Positions 60,165 through 64,000 of a stretch of DNA of 64,000 nucleotides are shown here, one piece after another (the first letter of the stretch is position 1; every line of letters begins with the position of its first letter). The notes under the pieces were generated by a model that searched no databases, was not told the origin of the DNA, and was given only the letters and a program-made list of their open reading frames with translations. The DNA comes from Brachypodium distachyon (Eukaryota > Streptophyta > Magnoliopsida > Poales > Poaceae): positions 26,064,758 through 26,128,757 of the forward strand of contig NC_016135.3 of assembly GCF_000005505.3 (NCBI RefSeq), read 5' to 3'. The translations under genes were made by a program, and so were the position numbers.

Positions 60165-62045
60165 ATGGCGGCTCTCTCCTCTCTGCTCAGATCTGCTCCC
60201 ATTAACACCGGAGGAAGATGTCGCTCAAAGGTCGCCGACGTCAGCCCCAGAATCTCCGCCGCCCCCACCGGCAACCACAAGAACTGGGATAGGGACTTCG
60301 TCAAGGTCGACCAGGCCACCCTCCTTAGCCTCATCCTGGTAGATCTCCTATCCCTTTGGCCCCTCAGATCACATTAATTTTTCCTTGCTGCATGTTCTTG
60401 ATGTAATTTGCAATTCCATGTTCTTGTTTTTTTTTTGCGGGGGAATTCCATGTTCTTGTTGTCTGATGAGTACCACAACATTGATCCTCTGATTCTTGAT
60501 TATGCATTTAAAAATTATTGTCATGGCTAGGCTAACCTGGCATTGCTTCTATTATTATGACCAGTAGTTTCACTAGTAGATTGCTTCTGTTCTGTCCAAA
60601 AGTAGAACTGACAATTGCTTTTATTTTTACTTTTAGAGAAGAAAACCTTTATTACTGTGTACAACATCTCTTTTTTTTTTACCCAATGTTTGTTCTTATG
60701 ATGAGTAGTCTAGTGCTTATGTAAACCATATCTTAATTTTTGTAGACCAACATGGCTCGTCTCCCATTAAACGCACGATCAAGAAGAAGGAACCTGAGAA
60801 TTAGGCTAATGATGAGTAGTCTAGTAATGATGTATTACTATGTGTGGTTAATGTTTTTCGTCGCCTATAGAAGAAGGTGTTTGAAAATAGAGAGGAGGAT
60901 TAGGAATAGGAGTCTTAGGGCTCAGCGATTGTTTGAGATGATTCATGAGAGTGACAAGGGTTGCATATCTGAGCTGCGTGTTAATAAAAGAACCTTCCAC
61001 ATTCTATGTGATATGGTGGCAGAATTTGGTGGCCTTAGGGGCACACACAATACTTCACTTGAAGAAATAGTAGCTTCCTTTCTATATACCTTGTCTCACC
61101 ATATTAAGAATATGACAGTTGGCAAGTATTTCTACAGGAGTGGAGAGACAGTGAGTAGGAATTTCAATGCTTGCCTTCTAGCTGTGCTTAAGCTGCACTC
61201 TTTGCTGCTTGAGAAACCAGAGCCTATACCTGAGGACAGTGACGATCCAAAATGAAAATATTTCAAGGTAATTAGATATTGAGCCAGTATAGTACCATAT
61301 TTGAAAAATTAATGATATAATGGCCTGTATTAATTTTTTTCTTGTTTTTTTGTTGCTGTTGTAGAACTGTTTGGGTGCCTTAGATGGTACTCATGTTAAG
61401 GTTACTGTCCCAGCAGACATTAAACGGAGGTATAGGTCGAGGAAGGCTGAGATTAGTACCAATGTCTTAGGTGTTTGTGGACCTGACATGAAGTATATTT
61501 ACATGTTGCCTGGATGGGAGGGCTCTGCCCATGATGGGAGAGTTTTAAGAGATGCTATCTCACGCCCTAATGGTTTACGAGTACCTGCAGACCAATATTA
61601 CCTAGTTGATGTTGGATACATAAATGGGAAGGGGGTTTTAGCTCCATACCGAGGACAGAGGTATCATATTGGTGGTTGGACCGCACAAAACCCACCAAAT
61701 AGCGCTGAAGAATATTTCAACATGTGTCATGCTAAAGCTAGAAACATTGTTGAGAGGTCTTTTGCTAGAATCAAGAATAAATGGGCAATTTTGAGGTCTC
61801 CATGCTTTTATCCTCTAAAAACACAATGCAGAATTATAATGGCATGTGGTTTGATGCACAATCTGATTTTAGAAGAGATGGGAGATGATGAGGATGAAGA
61901 TGAGTTTGTGGTGGAACAAGATATACATGAAGGGGAGCACCATGCACCCGAATTTATCACATCTATCTCTTCTTCTAATGAGTGGACTCATCGTAGAGAT
62001 GTTATGGCCCAAGAAATGTATAATAACTATAGAGCTAATCACTGA
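60165..62045 (+). pseudogene. Harbinger transposase (DDE_4/HARBI1-type) with SKP1-like 5' exon and one stop
   Basis: Predicted exons are 60165-60338, 60746-61267 and 61365-62045, all phase 0. Exon 1 encodes 58 residues from MAALSSLLRSA; its end, KNWDRDFVKVDQATLLSLIL, matches SKP1. The donor CTG|GTAGAT and acceptor TTTTTGTAG|ACC would join it in frame to the ATG at 60752, the usual transposase start. The transposase N-terminal region (FEMIHESDKGCISELRVNK) precedes the catalytic part. The first Asp is in LGALDGTHVKV, the second in GWEGSAHDGRVL and the Glu in VERSFARIKNKW. A TGA at 61253-61255 replaces the Trp expected in the PKWKYFKNC block before the first Asp. Apart from that one codon the frame is open. 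Confidence 0.85.
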
Positions 62046-62135
62046 GGTGTGTATTTTGGAGGGTTCTATTGTTATTATTGTTTATTCTATTTCATCTTTT
62101 TTGGTAAACTAACTAACTTTTATATTGTTTCATCT

Positions 62136-62522
62136 ATGGATAGTATTGAAACCAACGCAAGAGGAAGGGGAAAAAATAAGAGGAAGTGGACTATTGTTGA
62201 AGATGATGAGCTTATTAAGGCAATGTATGAGCTGTCCATGGACCCAAAGTGGAAATGTGATGGTGGTTTCAAAAATGGCTACTCGTCTGTTCTGGAAGCT
62301 CAACTTGCAAAAAGCTTACCTGATCATAACCTAACAGCAGTTCCACACATTGAGTCTAGAGGGAGGCACTTTAGGACCAAGTTCGGTGCAATTGAAGTAA
62401 TGCTGGCAAGGCGTGGTTTTACCTGGGATGATCAGAGGAAGATGGTGCAATGCGAGAAGCAGCAATATGATGATCATTGTAAGGTAAATAATAATCCCTA
62501 TTGCTTGCTGGCTGGTAAATGA
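62136..62522 (+). CDS. Harbinger ORF1, Myb/SANT-like DNA-binding protein (partial)
   Basis: PIF/Harbinger elements encode a Myb/SANT protein that works with the transposase to bind DNA. This ORF (128 aa) starts at ATG 62136 with a basic segment (RGRGKNKRKWTIVEDDELI). The Myb_DNA-bind_3-type domain follows, with conserved Trp positions (KRKW, DPKWKCDGGF, FTWDDQRKM). It reads into an apparent donor CAT-TGT-AAG|GTAAAT at 62484 and stops at 62522. The C-terminal half usual for this family is not found downstream, so the gene is probably truncated, or its last exon is beyond recognition. Confidence 0.75.
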   Translation: MDSIETNARGRGKNKRKWTIVEDDELIKAMYELSMDPKWKCDGGFKNGYSSVLEAQLAKSLPDHNLTAVPHIESRGRHFRTKFGAIEVMLARRGFTWDDQRKMVQCEKQQYDDHCKVNNNPYCLLAGK

Positions 62523-63470
62523 TGCTGAGAGTAATGATTTCTTTGCCATGTGTGTGATTAAGTGAAGTAGAAAAATATGCTTGCTGGCACGAATGCAGAT
62601 GGTTAATTTGGTCATGGACTTGAGTCAAGTGTGGAAGTGTGCTGTTTGAGTGAAGTTGTTTTGATCCTAAAAATTGTGTCTTTTGTTTGATATGTTGAAT
62701 TGTTAGAAGGATATACTAGATAAATGAGTTTTGTCAGATTTGATACTCCTAAAGATGTTGTTTTGGCATTGCTTGGATGACAGTTGGTCTGTCGTTGTTG
62801 TAAGTTTGGCCGTTGTGGCTGCTTGAATTGTTAGAAGTACCTGTGTGGCTCTGTACTGTCTCAACCTGGCGTCCTTCCGGCCAGATGCAGGTGTAAGCAC
62901 TCCGTCCAAAACCAAACAACGGAGTGCAATTAGAAAGCAGTATAGACATTAACCAAACAAAGCACGTAATGGGAAACATTATTCCGATGCGGGGTGATCT
63001 GATACGGAGCATCCAGTCCGATCCCCTGACGCAACCAAACACGTCCTTAGGTGGACTGGTTCCGTAAGCCAAACCAGCCCATCATAACCCAACGTACCTA
63101 GGTGGTCTGGCTCTAAACCGGCGAACCCACCCACCCAAAGACGAGAGAAGGAGAGCGGCGCGGCGGCCGGTCGGGGGAAGGAGTACGTGGAAGCTAGCTG
63201 CTAGCCCTGCCCCAACATGCTCAATAGGAGAAAACGAAGAGAGATACGTGAAAAGGAAACAGGGAGGAAGAAGACGCATGGGCAAGCAGCGGCACCCACC
63301 GACCCATCCGACCCAAGCCATCCCATCCAGCTAATCATTTGCATGCTAAACCATCTACACCCACCCAAACCATAATTTCCCCAACCACCAAACTAAGGCT
63401 ACAAAACCCACGAAGCCCATCTTAACCCAACCGAGCAAACCAAAGCTCAGCGCTAGCTGCCGCGGCTGCG

Positions 63471-64000
63471 TCCGCCTGCAGGTTTGAGTGGAAGACATTT
63501 TAGTTAGGCTGTTGGATTTGCGTGCGAGTTTGAGTTTGAGTGCGTCTGTGTGTGAGATTGTTTCAGTGTGTCTATGTATGTTAGACCGTGAGTTGGGTGT
63601 TGTTTGTAATGGGAGAAAAATCGATTTCGAAAGTAATGTATGATTAGGATTCGAGTAAACTCGATGATCCCCTGCAGCATGGACGAAGACAGGAGGGTAG
63701 GGGGCGGGGGGACAGGCCGCCCTATGAAAATTATTTTTTACTTTATACTTCCTTCATTTGGGTTTATAAGACACACGTGGAATTTTATGTCAAACTTTGA
63801 CCAAAATTACATTGGCCGCCATGAGTTTGTCTTTGGCGCTATCTGTTTTTTTTTCTTATTGCTACTCGAAACGGAAACATAATTCTCGTTAATCATGGCA
63901 CATCAAGCTCCAGCTCGAAGCAAACGCGCCATGAGTTCTTCTTCTTCACCGCTTTCCTGCACACAAAATTAAAACCCACTGCCTAGGTGCAATTGCACCG
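63471..64000. other. Right edge, no supported gene
   Basis: Contains a GAGT/TGTG-rich segment and a decayed MITE start near 63748 (CTTCCTTCATTTGGGTTTAT). A 14-bp palindrome, GGTGCAATTGCACC, lies at 63986-63999 and also occurs at 5104-5117. No gene seen. Confidence 0.45.

Larger units (their letters stand above)
59720..63046 (+). mobile_element. PIF/Harbinger DNA transposon, 3327 bp
   Basis: The element is bounded by TTA target duplications at 59717-59719 and 63047-63049. Its ends are GGACGAATTTGGTTG at the left and, as reverse complement, GGACGTGTTTGGTTG at the right. It carries the two standard PIF/Harbinger genes on the plus strand, transposase then Myb/SANT protein. The 5' part is GC-rich (59880-60340) and includes an SKP1-like piece. 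The transposase has one nonsense codon and ORF1 seems cut short, so the copy is probably non-autonomous now. Confidence 0.92.
59641..63470. mobile_element. Possible outer element split by the Harbinger insertion
   Basis: CTGCGGCTAGCGCTGAGC at 59641-59658 recurs in inverted form at 63445-63470 (GCTCAGCGCTAGC followed by TGCCGCGG). These lie outside the Harbinger ends and could be the terminal repeats of an older, ~500-bp element into which Harbinger jumped. No target duplication is evident and the inner parts are not inverted, so this is tentative. Confidence 0.35.

Overview
This window is nuclear DNA from a grass (Poaceae). The genes have small exons, GT-AG or GC-AG introns and GC-rich first exons. 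Many Stowaway-type MITEs carry the CTCCCTC...GAGGGAG ends flanked by TA. There are plant-specific families: wall-associated kinases, a class III peroxidase, a SULTR3 transporter and a U2 snRNA gene with a plant upstream sequence element. The compact layout and MITE ends suggest a pooid such as Brachypodium; the species is an inference.

Left part (1-19.2 kb). An S1/P1-type nuclease on the minus strand (47-1877) is followed by a patch of broken sequence (2.7-5.4 kb). The patch holds the tail of a wall-associated kinase (WAK) in inverted orientation, a GC-rich unknown gene interrupted by one TAG codon, and two partial copies of that gene. Two intact plus-strand genes follow: a golgin-84-like tethering protein (6535-11153, 11 exons) and a SULTR3;3-like sulfate-transporter-family protein (14778-19205, 13 exons).

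Middle (19.6-30 kb). Two tandem minus-strand WAK receptor kinases (761 and 749 aa) have the same three-exon structure. Their duplicated flanks carry at least four broken ectodomain fragments. A class III peroxidase (33055-34224) with a hairpin MITE in its promoter comes next, then a U2 snRNA gene (34792-34987) with USE, TATA and 3' box.

Right part (35-64 kb). Alpha-N-acetylglucosaminidase (19 exons, 829 aa, plus) lies tail to tail with plastid 3-phosphoglycerate dehydrogenase (5 exons, 616 aa, minus). A 5'-truncated LINE fragment and a Ntn-type isoaspartyl peptidase/L-asparaginase (3 exons, 335 aa, minus) follow. After about 5 kb without genes comes a 3.3-kb PIF/Harbinger element (59720-63046) with TTA target duplications, a DDE transposase and a Myb/SANT ORF. 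Its 5' exon contains a fragment of the SCF subunit SKP1 that can be spliced in frame to the transposase; this is the most unusual structure in the window.

The genes do not form one pathway. They are independent plant genes whose exon sets were built by hand from splice sites, reading-frame continuity and family motifs. Four of about 60 inferred introns begin with GC rather than GT, an unusually high share.
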